Source: Phallusia mammillata
Taxonomy: Eukaryota; Chordata; Ascidiacea; Phlebobranchia; Ascidiidae
Assembly: GCA_003260075.1 (NCBI GenBank)
Contig: QLIY01000169.1
Location: 141,824 to 205,823, forward strand
Direction of reading: 5' to 3'
Length of the DNA: 64,000 bases
Both the position numbers and the translations under genes were made by a program. The notes beneath the pieces were generated by a model. It was not told the DNA's origin. It did not search any database and worked only from the letters and a program-made list of their open reading frames with translations. Shown here piece after piece: positions 1 through 12,100 of the stretch. How positions within the stretch are numbered: position 1 is the first letter of the stretch; every line of letters starts with the position of its first letter.

Positions 1-88
1 ATGGGTTGTTCCACAGAAATACGATTCAATTACCCAAAGTTCGTCGGCTCTCAGTAAAGCGTTTAATTTTAATTTCAAATTCTTATAG

Positions 89-136
89 GACGAGATAAAT
101 CAGATGGACGAGTATGTCAAAGAAAATTTAATCTAG
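89..136 (+). CDS. possible last coding exon of an upstream gene (partial)
   Basis: A pyrimidine-containing acceptor ending in TATAG at 80-88 is followed by 15 open codons (DEINQMDEYVKENLI) and a TAG stop at 134-136. The residues are hydrophilic and helix-like, as expected of a protein C-terminus. The frame is also open through the first 53 bases, but joining them would need a 35-nt intron, which is too short to trust. The rest of the gene would lie left of the window. The product is not recognised and the call is weak. Confidence 0.25.
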   Translation, partial: DEINQMDEYVKENLI

Positions 137-3100
137 ACAGTTTCTTTGCAAAAAAAGTAACGGAATCGTAAAAACAAAATATATTTGTGTTTTTCCTGCT
201 TCATAAAAACCGTGTACGGAAAAATCAGATAACAACCCGCGGGTGTGTAATGCCTATTTTCGCGTGTTGTCTTGCGGTTGGCCCTTGTCAAGATGCGAAA
301 GACAAAATGAGATAATAATCGGTCTTTGTCGCTGCAGCTAGATTAGGTGCTACTCTAGTGGATTTTATCCCACAGAATATGCTCCTTCGGCATCCTTGTA
401 TGTCGTGTTTACTGACCCGTTACCGCAATCACGACAGTAATAGTTCGTATCTAGGATAATACGCACAATAAGCGTTTTTGAATCATCATTGAACGATCAC
501 CGCCCAACTGCCTGTTGTCTCTGCAAGCCTGGTTGTAGTGTTCACACATCGTCATTAAACATCTCCTTGGCGTCGTCGGATGAAATTCGCGGCCGGACGG
601 CACTTAACAATCGCACAGTTGGTAGCCACATCCGCCTCGGGTTGTTTGGACATTGTCATCCCGGTGAGAAACGATTGCGCCTCGTAATGAGCGTGATAAT
701 ACACTGTCTGTATGGAAATCAGAGAAAAGTCAATTAAGTGATGTTAATTATTTCCAAAGACAGGCGAGAATAACTTTAAGGTTTTTTCCTGTTCTGTTAT
801 GTTCATATGGTAATGATGACGTTGGTTCAGGGCTAGACGGCACGCGGCTCCATAGATCAAGTGCGAACTATGTCAGTTACGCCCAAGAGCTTTTGCCGAG
901 CCAATAAATTTAAATCGCGAAGTCCAAATTGGTAATAGTTATCACGTAACGTGTGTGGCAAACCGTATATATTCATTTCAGACTCAAACTTGACAATTTT
1001 AAATCCATAAACTCGAACGAGGTAATACCTGACTAAAATCGTACGTTTATAAACCTTTAGTGTATTCAATTAAACTTACAAAGAGTATTTTGACTGTCAA
1101 AAAACTATTCTCCTGTTTATGTATTCTGGTCCATGCAGATACGAATATAAATGGAAATGCGGCACATTGGGGGTCTTTAAAAACGGCCAATCAAAGTGCT
1201 TTACGTCAAGTGTGGTTTTGATACGTATATATTAGGGTTTCAAACGCTCCATTTGCTGCCATTTTTGTCCTTATGTCAAATCAATGCTAATTGAGGAAGT
1301 TGTCATCGATTGTTGACATTCCCGCTCGCTTTAATCGCAGTCCCTCGATAGCGAGTAAAAATTTCCACAATAGTATCGACAACTGCCCTTTTCCTTCCGC
1401 CCCAAGCCTGCGCAGTGTATTATGGCAACATCGCTCAGTTAAGGCGATTTAAATACAGCTCTTGCCTGGGCTTGGGTTGCCCTTTACTTTCGTTATTGGA
1501 CAGTTAATTAACCTGATATTAGTCGAGCTCAAAAAGGTCGCAAGGCATTTGATCCAGAAGGTACCGCGTCGTATTTGTTTTTTTTGTTCTTAAAAGTCAA
1601 TTAACGGCATCCACTGTTTGCTGATGACTTTTAACTTTGCGCTGCTAATGGCGCGCCACCTCTTCGCGCAGTCGTGTGAAATGGATTCCCTGGGAGTGAA
1701 CTTGAATATTGACTTCGACCGAGCATTGGCCGCTGTGAAAATTATGTTTCCATACCGGGTGCTGGGTCGGGACCGCTTGCTGAGCTCTTTCACCGTTGTT
1801 TCACGCTTCAATTCGCGAGAAAGCTACCTCTGTATTTGTGCCGCCGACGAGGTGCAGCCCTGGCGCGACCAGCCTCAATATTCAGTCGTTTCCCACGTAC
1901 TTGCACTTGACAATTACCACCCGAGTGCCATAATCGCTCGTCAGTCGTTCATGCAAAGTCCATTCAAAGCGGCGTTTTTATAGGAGCGGCTGCGCCTGGA
2001 ATTCAAATTTGAGCGATCGGGGACAATCGTTTATCTTCATTCCGCCACCCGCAAAACTTTTAGGCTTACCAGAATTGGAACACGCTTTGGGTGAACATGA
2101 TCCAGTTCAAATTACGTCCATTTTTCGCCATTTATCTGCAAATGCAAAGTCATTAAAATTCCACTCGTTGATGCCCGTAAACACATGTCCCTCGTGGTCG
2201 CAATCCATCCATGTGGTAGCGCTTGAAAATCAAAATTTCACGCCGACGTCCGGGATTGAAAATTGGCTCCCCAACCTGGTTCGAATCACTTCCGAGGCAG
2301 CGCCAAAGGATTCTGCCGGCGACTTTTCTCACAGAACTGAGCCAAATGTGGGCCAAGTTCAAAGCTTCTCGGACTGTAGCGAAACGAAGGTTTCCGTCGA
2401 CGTGATTTCAGGTTTACTGCCCCAAGCTAATTGAACAAAAGGTCAAAATCAATATCAGTTAGTCCTCGCGGGCCGTCGGATGAACTCTGTCCGGCTGTAA
2501 ACTGGCGTTCGATCCAAATTTCAGTATCGAACTGGGGCACCACGCTAACATCAAGCCGACACAGCGCAACTCGGACGCAATACACGCCCAGTTTATCTGT
2601 AGCTATACTGAATTTATTGCGACGCTTGGCCCGAAACGAAATTTACTTAGAAGCAACGCAAACAGGACTAAGACGCGCGCGACTGTTTGAAGTCAGTTTT
2701 GGAAGCAGTGTCATGCTTTAATCGTCTCTAGCTAGTTTACATTGTATATTAAAAGATCGTCGTCGCTTCGCGTTCAGTCCAGTTATAGCAGGTGCAATTG
2801 ATTTCGACCTAATGAAAAGACGTATTATTGTGTGTATTTATAGAAATATAAAGTGATGATTATTCAATTTGTGGCGTTATTGTGTAAAAATAGACACATA
2901 GAAAATAATATGCACGTACTTGTCTTCAAGTTGTAAACATTGGAATAACGTCTGGCATTATGTATTTTGTAAGCGACAATCTTTCATAACCTGGTGGTAG
3001 TTGAAACAACTCTCGTCATATTTTAGTCACCACTTGTAGCTTTGTTTATTAGCCAAGAGCACTCGCAACAAAGTGGATTCAACTGGAGTGTCTTATTTGC

Positions 3101-5911
3101 GACTCGGGACAACCGGCCTTGCGTATTTTGCCACAAGCAAAAAGTGCGCGTCGTCGCGATAGGAAAACGCTGAAAGAGGATTCTTGTCGCACGCGTTCGC
3201 GCCCACGGAGAGAAAGAATTGAAGCCTAGAGGTTTTCCCTTTTTTCAACGTGTTCTTTCGCTGCTTGAGATCGAGTCGATCCCAGTATGAGTGGTTTGAT
3301 TTTAGTGTCGACAGCGGCTTTGTTTTATTCACGCAGATCAATGTATGACACTGACAGTTAGATAGCATCTGTTAGGATACAAGTTAACTATGTTGAACAG
3401 GTTGTTACAGCGAGATACATTATGTTCGCAAATAGACAAAGTTAGACCGGATTGCCAAGGACATTAACTATTTGTATGGCAGCGGATAGCCGGATACTAT
3501 GTATTATGTCGCAATAAGGATTGGAGTGAATTGGATGTAGAAACTAGAAACCTATATAAGGATGCTATAAATACAGTTAAGAGGTCGACTGGTCGGTGTG
3601 TTAAGCATTGTGGTTTGTGACTAGCCGTGGAATGCACCTTGAACGACACTCATAGACATCTACAACGGCCCTGAGACGGGTGCGCGGGAGTCAAGTTTAA
3701 TTCATTCATTAAAACACAGTTGCGACTTCGGTACTCGAGGCCAGGAACGACCAGTTTGTTCAACGAGCACTTGAACCATCTCGAGCTTCTGGAGCGGGGA
3801 TGTTAAACCAAAAGGAATTCGACGGAAATGAAGGACTAGTTGGATTCACAACAGCAACTATCTTTATTTTGTGGGTGCTCGTTTTCGAACAGGTGCGCAA
3901 AAATTGGAATTACTTGCATCGTAGGTTCATGATCTCAGCTTAGAGTAGAAAATGTCATGCGTGGGCGTCTATAGAGATCCGCGTTGTGACCGCAAAACGC
4001 TGCTTGGTATCCGGCCGATAATTTCACAATTCTCGATGTCAGTTTCGACAACATGGCGCGATAAAAAGTTTGGATTGCAGGCAGGTAGTTAGAAATCTCC
4101 GGACAGGAAGACACTATGCTTGTAGGTAATTTTGTGTCGTTTTAATCCGCTTAGTGCAGCAGATGACAATCGGCACTATCTTACTGACAATACGGGCTTT
4201 TGGTTGCGCCTCGCAGTGACTGTTCGACGAAGCTCGGAGGGTTATGATACAAATACAGGAGAGCGCTGAAGGCGATGGTCGTGCTTACATGCGTCATGGG
4301 CAGATTAGCTTTGTGGGACGGAATTCGAGATTTTACATTTTTTAAAGTGCAAAAGGTTAGTCTTGGAAGATTGGTACTTGCAAAGCAGAGGCTTTCAACA
4401 GAGTGAGAATTGAGGTTTTCTTCTCGCTTTTCTATACGTTAAGCTAGATTCGTCCGTCAATATTTATTTAGCTATTAAGGGGACACCGCTGAATGCAAAC
4501 ATCAGAATCGAACACATTTGTTATTTTCAGCATATCGCAAGACTTAGTGTAACCAAACTTTTTACCACAACCAACCATGTACCATCATCTTTTTCGCAAC
4601 CGCTTTCTCACCGTTGCCACTTTCTAATTTGAGATCAGCGAGTCTACATGGCCGGCTATTAGCTGTCTCGGCGAGCCACAACTCAAGTCAGTTCCTGTCC
4701 GCAAGTTTTGTAATTAGACCGTCGGCCGTTTGGTGATGTAAAACAACGAAGATAGCACTTACGCACTTGAAAGTGATCCGACGTGACTGTTTACCTGCAT
4801 TTTGCGTTGGCTTTGTTTCGCCAGCAGGCTCGCGAGTTAACCTCTAGCCTTGCATTGTGATTGGCTGCGGTTTTTCGGAGGCCTGTTCCTGCTGACAAAT
4901 GTCAGATCCCCGTGAAGCACCATGCGTAGTTCCTGACAAGATGCATTTAATACTTTATGGCTTGTTTACGGTTTTGAAAAGTACAAGGTGTTGTCCACGG
5001 GGTGCACAAAAACCATTGCATCGGATAACTCACTGTGATATTGAGTTTGTGCTGGTGACAGTTGCACGCTGCCTCGCTCCGATTTAATCGAATCTAGTAA
5101 TTGACAGTGGTTCCGACCGGTTGCATGCAAATGGCAAGTGGCGCGTTCGGAAGTTTTCATCATTGATCGGTGTGACGACGAGGACAAAACGAGATTTGAC
5201 CGTGAATGCCGACGTTTCTTACACATCACTGTCAACGAAAGAACGCGCCTCGGCCCTTTATTGCCTGAATTTCACACTTTGCATCATTAACCAATAGCCA
5301 TACAGTCGCGCGTTCCTAATTTGCTGCCATCGGAAACAATTTCTGAAAATTATCACATTAGTGTTTACATTCTCACTGGACAGGTGTCCCAGCTCTTTGC
5401 TACAGGAAAAAAGTTTTTGTTTGTAAATGTTGTCTGTCCAGGCGCGACATATTGAGATGGAATGACCGTTTGTGCGTATGTCGGTTGTTTCCAATTTCAC
5501 ACTTCGCGCCGCACCTATAGCGACATACGGGGGAGTGGTGTTGTCTCGTTGTCGTAGCATACAGTGAAGAGGCCACTTGAATTCGAAAAACAAGCTTTGA
5601 TGTTGGCGGTACTACTCCACCGGCGCTGGTGCTCGGGACCTAACGAAAAAACGAGGCAAGGAGATTCTTACAGGCTCAAAGTAAATGAAATCAGTGCTGA
5701 GGGCGAACAAAGTGCCCTGCAATCGATTAGGCTCAACACCTTACGTCCAGTTAGTTGCATAGTATGAAGCAGTACAATTGTTGTGATGCGACGTGTTGCC
5801 AAATAGTCTCAATTTTGTGACAGATTCAGGTTGTGTAAATGTTTTCTGATTTGTAGGAAAACGTGGTTATGAAAAAAATGCTTTTACTAAATTTTTTCCT
5901 TTCCTTTGCAG
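137..5911. other. intergenic / 5' flank of the latrophilin gene, no gene recognised
   Basis: This stretch is comparatively GC- and CpG-rich. Open frames occur on both strands at 1.6-2.7 kb, but they overlap each other, lack consistent splice sites and match no family I know. No tandem repeats or transposon ends were recognised. It probably holds the upstream regulatory region of the latrophilin gene and any first non-coding exon. Confidence 0.5.
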
Positions 5912-6095
5912 CATTAACTTAACATAAGATATTAAGAAACTGTGAAGTAATGGCTAAAGTGTAGAACCGTGTGGAACTCCTATACAAGAAGAAATAGTGA
6001 CAGAAACAAATTCAAGAACTCGCCAAGTTACTTTGGATGTCTGCAGAGAAGCAGGCGGATTAAATTCCCGGTTGAGACGGAACCTGTCATTCAAG
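5912..6095 (+). promoter_or_regulatory. 5' untranslated part of the first coding exon, preceded by a splice (or trans-splice) acceptor
   Basis: A strong pyrimidine tract and AG end at 5911, so the exon holding the latrophilin start codon begins at 5912 and has a 5' untranslated leader. A four-codon upstream ORF (ATG at 5950, TAG) lies inside it. The acceptor needs either an upstream non-coding exon or a spliced leader; ascidians are known to add spliced leaders in trans to many mRNAs. Which applies cannot be decided here. Confidence 0.5.
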
Positions 6096-6180
6096 ATGGA
6101 AAATTTACTAACAGGGAAGCGAAGGCGATGTTTCCCTCTCTACGCACTTGTCTTAGCCCTTGTAATAAACACAGCCAGCG
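6096..6180 (+). other. ADGRL: latrophilin exon 1: start codon and signal peptide
   Basis: The ATG at 6096 begins 28 codons with a basic stretch (GKRRR) followed by a hydrophobic core ([10 protein letters not shown]) and a small-residue cleavage region (NTASG), which is a typical secretion signal. The donor GTAAGT is at 6181 and the intron is phase 1, fitting the exon at 7854. Confidence 0.85.
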
Positions 6181-9100
6181 GTAAGTAGAAGGAAGAAAGC
6201 TTGCTTCAGCTGTACTCGCACACTGTGTGCGTATTTGCCATGCATAATGCATGATAAGATTGGAGTAATGCACTGCAGACCGGTCCGTGCAGGCCACCAA
6301 AACTAATTTCGGCGTTAATTAGGGCATGGAGTACAAGTCCGTATTGATTTTAATTTGGGCGTTTAGAGCAAGATTTAGCCTAGATACAACGAAACATGCT
6401 GATATAAAAGTTTTTTCTCTCATTTCAGTTCACGGTTAGTTTCTAAACCTGATTGATTTAATGGTCATGGCCTTGTTTATCATTTCATTTTTCAGTACAC
6501 AATGCGTGATATGCCCAAGTAAACAAAAGTTTGTTTGTCCATGCACTTAGGGGAAACGTTTTAAGTAGCTACTACTTACAAATCAGGTAAAAAATCTACA
6601 ACTGTCACGTACAAGGGTTAACCACAACGATAGGCTGGCCTCTCAGTATGAGGGTTGCACTGATAAACTTGAAAAATTAGGCCCAGTTGTTTACATATTC
6701 ATTAAGAATATATGGCCCTGGAAGTTATGTTCTACACTATGAGTTAGTCGGTGTACAGGGAGGGATTAATACATGCCAGCTTCCCTGGAGTGATCCCATC
6801 GTTTGAGGAATAGATCTATGTTGACATAATCTCATCTCGCACCAACGGCGTGTTGAAAAACATAAGCCTCGTGGTACACATAGCCCCGCCCGTTCCGTCG
6901 AAGCGTTTTCATGCCGCCGAACTAGTGCAAACACTCTCTTATCCCGAGTGCCCTATTAATTGAACCAGAATTTGTCACTTTTGTTTGTCGGTGAAAGCCC
7001 TGCGCAAACCCAAAGCAATGGAAGCGAACAATCGACTTTACACCAAGATTAACGGTGCATGACTGTTGATCCTTCCGAGATAACTTGCAGGTGTTTCAGA
7101 TATGCCATGACGGAAAATATAAAACTGAGCGTTGATTCAAACTTCACGCTGGATACAAACATAAGTTTGTCCGTCGGGGCCCGCGTTGCGTAGACAGTTG
7201 TAATACAGCCATCCGGCCATTTTGTGCGGATCACACATTCTGAACATTTGCGCTCATGTTTATTCAAGCGTATGTAACTTGTTTGGTGCGAACACGTCCT
7301 GCCATATTGTTCGCTCGAAGTCGATTTGACAGTTAAGTGGCGGAATTAGAAGGTTTGCGACGCTTGTCATTGACGCCGCGTGTTCGCCATCTGCTTGTAC
7401 ACTTGCAGCAGGCGGCAATCACCGACAGTGGCGAAAGCCAACAGACTTGTTCCATTAATAATGCATGGAAATGATTTGCCAACCGCCAGTGATATTGAGT
7501 TCTACCACACAAGAGAGATAACCATCAGAGACAGAAAGTAAATTGGCTGATTTATTGTGTGCAGCAATGCGACATTAATGTCTTTCTGCAAAGGAAGCTT
7601 TGAAATAAAAACCAAACGACAAAGATCATAAGAAACATTCAACAGTATCAGTGCAACACTGGTACTTCAAACCTAAAGATATTCCAGCTCGCTTGGTGAA
7701 TGAAAACTTAAATGCACCTTATGTCAGTAGAATTCTATTTGAATAAGATACTCATGATGTTGTTAGAGCAAGAAATGCCATTTATCCATTTAGGATGTAT
7801 AACTAAAGTTTTTGTGTATTTAAATGCTTTAATAGATGATTTCTTTTTGGCAGGCCGGTTAAACTTTGGCGGTGGAACAAACCTCATGTTTCCGATACCA
7901 AGTGAATTGGCTTGCGAGAACTACCCCATTGTGTTGAGGTGCCCGGGGACGGATGTGATCCAGGTATTTGCCAACCTTAATATCAGGCGACCTGGACCTA
8001 AGTTAAGAGCCTTGGCCGCTGGGCAAAGCCATCTACTTACTAAGGCTTATTAAGCAGCGGCCTTCGCCTAATGGTTAAAATTTATGTTTGGCCTTGTTTG
8101 GCCAACGTCGGATCTCCTCGGAGCCGTGATTCGTCATCGTAATTGACTTAATTGTCCGGGGAATTACCACATTATCACAAGTGTGCTGCTTCCAGCCCCC
8201 CCCCCCGGAGCCGTGATTCGTCATCGTAATTGACTTAATTGTCCGGGGAATTATAACATTATCACAAGTGTGCTGCTTCCACTCGTTATTGTTGTCATGA
8301 ATATTTCAGGTGGTCGGAGCCGAGTACGGTCGACAGAACGCCGAAACTTGTGTTACAAACCCAGAAAATATGAGAGACACCGACTGCTACATGCCAGAAG
8401 CATCAGGCATTATGTCTGCCAAGTGAGTAAATGTTTCTGTTATATACAATTTTTCTGTCACATCTTTGCCGACTTCATTAGATTTTAACGTGCTTTGCAA
8501 TTCAATTTTAGTTTCATTAATTGCAAGCAAATTCTGTTTAAAAATAAGATATACCCCCCCCCCTGTTTCTGTTATATACAATTTTTCTGTCACATCTTTG
8601 CCGACTTCATTGGATTTTAACGTGCTTTGCAATTCACTTTTAGTTTCATTAATTGCAAGCAAATTCTGTTTAAAAATAAGATATGAAGAGTAGATGTGGA
8701 AAATTATGTTTACGATTTCTACTTTTATTGTCATCTTTAAAATCGCATCATGTAGAATGTAAATTCGCTAAGTTTTGGCCGACAAACCACATGATGTTGA
8801 TACCGTCCTAAAATAGCCGCGAAAAATCACTTTCTCCGAAGCTAATACACGATTTTGGGTAACCCGATGCGGAGACGAGCCCCCCCCCCATTTTTACTTC
8901 AGGCCTTATAAAGAAAATACATGACGGTTCCAGCAATAGGGCTTTGTCACAAGAAAAATTCAACATATTTAATCCAAAAACAACTTGGTGGGATAGAAAA
9001 CGTCCAGTACCAATAAAGTCAAATTGTCATTGAACATATGGCATCATATTGACTTTATGGCATCATAACAATCATAATCCAGATGTGTGTGAAAATTCAT

Positions 9101-12100
9101 AATATGTGACATTGGCCATAAAACGGATTCGTTATTCGATTGCAGCGTGACGTATGCCCCCCCCCCCTGGTTTGCTGAAAAGCCGTGGAGATGTGCATGG
9201 AATTCCGTCATCGCACTAAGGCTTGTGCTAATTGACACGTTGTTTAGACGAGAACTGGTTCTGTTTGCATGTGTTTATTGCCGGATTCGCCCAATGCACC
9301 TTCGGTCCTTACCATGCCAGAAATACATGCCTGAACTATTTTTACTTCAGGCCTTATAAAGAANAAGCCACGCGGTCTGCAGTTGCCAACGCCCCGCAGG
9401 TCAAATTTCAGCTCGATAAAATCACTTTGTGGTTTGCTGAAAAGCCGTGGAGATGTGCATGGAATTCCGTCATCGCATCAGGTTGTGTAGGAAGGCTTGT
9501 GCTAATTGACACGTTGTTTAGACGAGAGCTGGTTCTGTTTGCATGTGTTTGTTGCCGGATTCGCCCAATGCACCTTCGGTCCTTACCATGTCAGAAATAC
9601 ATGCCTGAACTATTTTTACTTCAGGCCTTATAAAGAAAATACATGACGGTTCCAGCAATGGGGCTTTGTCACAAGACAAATTCAACATATTTAATCCAAA
9701 AACAACTTGATGGGATAGAAAACGTCCAGTAGCAATAAAGTCAAACTATCACCGAACATATGGTGTCATACAAGCTTTATGGCATCATAACAATCATAAT
9801 CCAGATGTGTGTGAAAATTCATGGTATATGACATTGGCCATAAAACGGATTCGTTATTCGATTGCAGCGTGGCGTATGGGTCACAATTGCAGTAACAGAC
9901 TCTGGCGTTTTGTATCGGCCAGCTTGAAGGTTCTCCGCTTGGCTGGCGACACAATACATTCCCGCTGTGCACGATATGAGATGAGTATACGACGATTTGG
10001 AGCATGACTGCGATAAATCCGTGTGCGGGATGGAGTTTAGTTTTAAGTCGCTGTTGCGTACGGAAATAATCGCCGTTTATGTAAGTTAAGCCCATTGTGG
10101 CGAATTCGGGGTTGACATTAAACCGATGCCCCAGGCCATGCAGGATGCAAGTTCATTGGGGAACTATACTACACCATTTCAGTTCAATACATTTCAAAGA
10201 AATGCCATTTTTAACGTTTTATAAACCGGCTAACCCAACGTTGTATTTTAACTTTTCTTATTTGAATTATTATTACTCATATTCTGAACGAAGTTGACAA
10301 TTTACTACACTTCTGTCAAGCCCCAACTGTAGTATCTCGCAAATCCTAGAAGCTGACAGGTTTAGAATCGTTGGCAACGAGTGGTAGTAAGGAATACAAA
10401 CAAGTTAATGTAGACATCGTCAAGCGCATGTTTTTCAAAAACTTTAAACGGAACTTGCTGATCCAGCGCCTGATAAAATTGAATTTATCTCCTTTATCGA
10501 TCTTATTCAACAGTTGCTTTGTTTGTGTCTGACAGGTTGCCAGCCATTTTGTGTATTGTGATCGTTAGGCCATCAATCCTAATGAGCTTATCGCATGTCA
10601 CGTGCTTCTACGCTTGGTTGCACGTGTGCTGTTCATTGTCTTCCCGCCCAAACACGTTCGATTGCGGTTTTTTGACTGTGCCCGAAAATATAGGGCCCAA
10701 TTTTATTCAATAACAACCCCAAGCCGACTAACCCTTTATATAACACCAATCCCAGCCTTTAAGACTCGGGATATCGTCTGTGTAAATGACCAGTTGCGAG
10801 AAACAAGTACTGGTATTGTCTTTCCGGGTTAACTCTCCGATCATACGGTCAACTTAGATAGCAATCGGGGGTTCATCAACTGCTGGTCTTCGGTGGGATT
10901 TTGTTCGCTTGTTGTTTTAGTGGCGGATTTTGAAGTTGTTTTTTTCCTTCAGTTCGCCTGCCAGTACACCCGGCCCCAGCGTTCGTGCCATGCCCGTGTC
11001 CTGCTGGATAAGTCTCAGTGGCGCTACGCCAAAAGCAAACTCGGCCCAGGAAACCTAATTAGGTGGCCTATGGGCGAACGGGGTCGTTCATAAGCGAACT
11101 ATAGACGCCGGTCAATGTCGCTTTTTCCTGCTTGCTTGCAATGATAAAATCGTGGTATGGAGTTGAACAGACAAATGAAGCCGTGCTCACATTCCTTCTT
11201 CATCCTGAAGCAAGTGCAAAGAAATTCGAGTCACAAAACTGACAGGGTCTTCAATTCACACCCCATAATTGAGGACCGATGAGGGTGCGCGTCTGCTGCG
11301 TCGTTGGTTTAGTTCCCGTCCCTAAGGCTGCTTGCCACGTAAGTCTGCCACGGGTCAGTTCGTTGATGTCCGACGGATCACTGCGGTTCGCAGTAGGCTG
11401 AAGTTTCGTCGAATGCCAAGTGCAGCACGTCGGTTCCTCTACACCCAAGCATAGGAAACTCTCGTTTAATTAAGTCGCCCCGTGGGCTGGTGTAGGCCAA
11501 AAAGGCCCTCAGCACATGTGGCCGGAATTCTCGGTACGTTTGTGGGGTTGACTGGCGTTGCCTAGGTCGGTGACTAGAAAGCGGTGTGATGACGGCAGCT
11601 GTTATCAATCGGCCACTGAAGATCGGGTTTCGTCAAACCTGTGCACTTTATCCGTTCGGGTTTAATGCACGCCTGCTACTTCGCATTGTTCGCCCGCAAT
11701 CGTTTTGCCTGCTGACAACCTAATGGCGCATCTGGACCCCGATTAAAACCTCGTTTGTTGCCTAAACTTTACACATCTTCGGCGATCGCTCAATAAATGC
11801 GTCAACATGGGAGCATAAACTACCGGTGATTGCATTATCACCAGTTTGTGGTTGTTTATATCCGGAACTGCATGGTTTACAGTGACTGTGGAAACCGCTT
11901 TTGCGCAAACAGAGAAAACATTTGACCTACATTTAAATGTTAACGATTTGTTTGCTGTTTTTTTTCAGATGCAATAACAAGACCCAGTGCAAAGTGACGG
12001 TATCCGATGAAAATTTCCGACCCGATCCATGTCCTGGAACACACAAGTACCTCCACGTGACATTTAAATGTGTCAAATACAGTAAGCACCAATTTAAAAA

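Larger units (their letters stand above)
8423..11968. other. latrophilin intron 3, no nested gene recognised
   Basis: This 3.5 kb intron holds the duplications described at 8432-9880. The remaining sequence (9.9-11.9 kb) is moderately GC-rich, with scattered short open frames that show no splice support. No RNA gene or transposon was recognised. Confidence 0.5.
7854..12081 (+). other. ADGRL: latrophilin exons 2-4: SUEL / rhamnose-binding lectin domain
   Basis: Three exons encode the galactose-binding lectin domain. Recognisable blocks are [15 protein letters not shown] in exon 2, [11 protein letters not shown] and [11 protein letters not shown] in exon 3, and CNNKTQCKV followed by [16 protein letters not shown] in exon 4. 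The conserved cysteines that staple the fold are present. In vertebrate latrophilins this domain binds teneurin. Duplicated intronic sequence starts about 10 bases after the donors of exons 3 and 4. Confidence 0.9.

Noticed and set aside
1618..2721. Several overlapping open frames of 70-141 codons on both strands
   Set aside because: They overlap in conflicting frames, match no family and show no splice sites that link them; long frames are expected by chance in this GC-richer stretch.
8052..8140. tRNA-like start with an A-box-like CCTAATGGTTAAA
   Set aside because: There is no matching B box, no acceptor-stem pairing and no anticodon arm could be folded.
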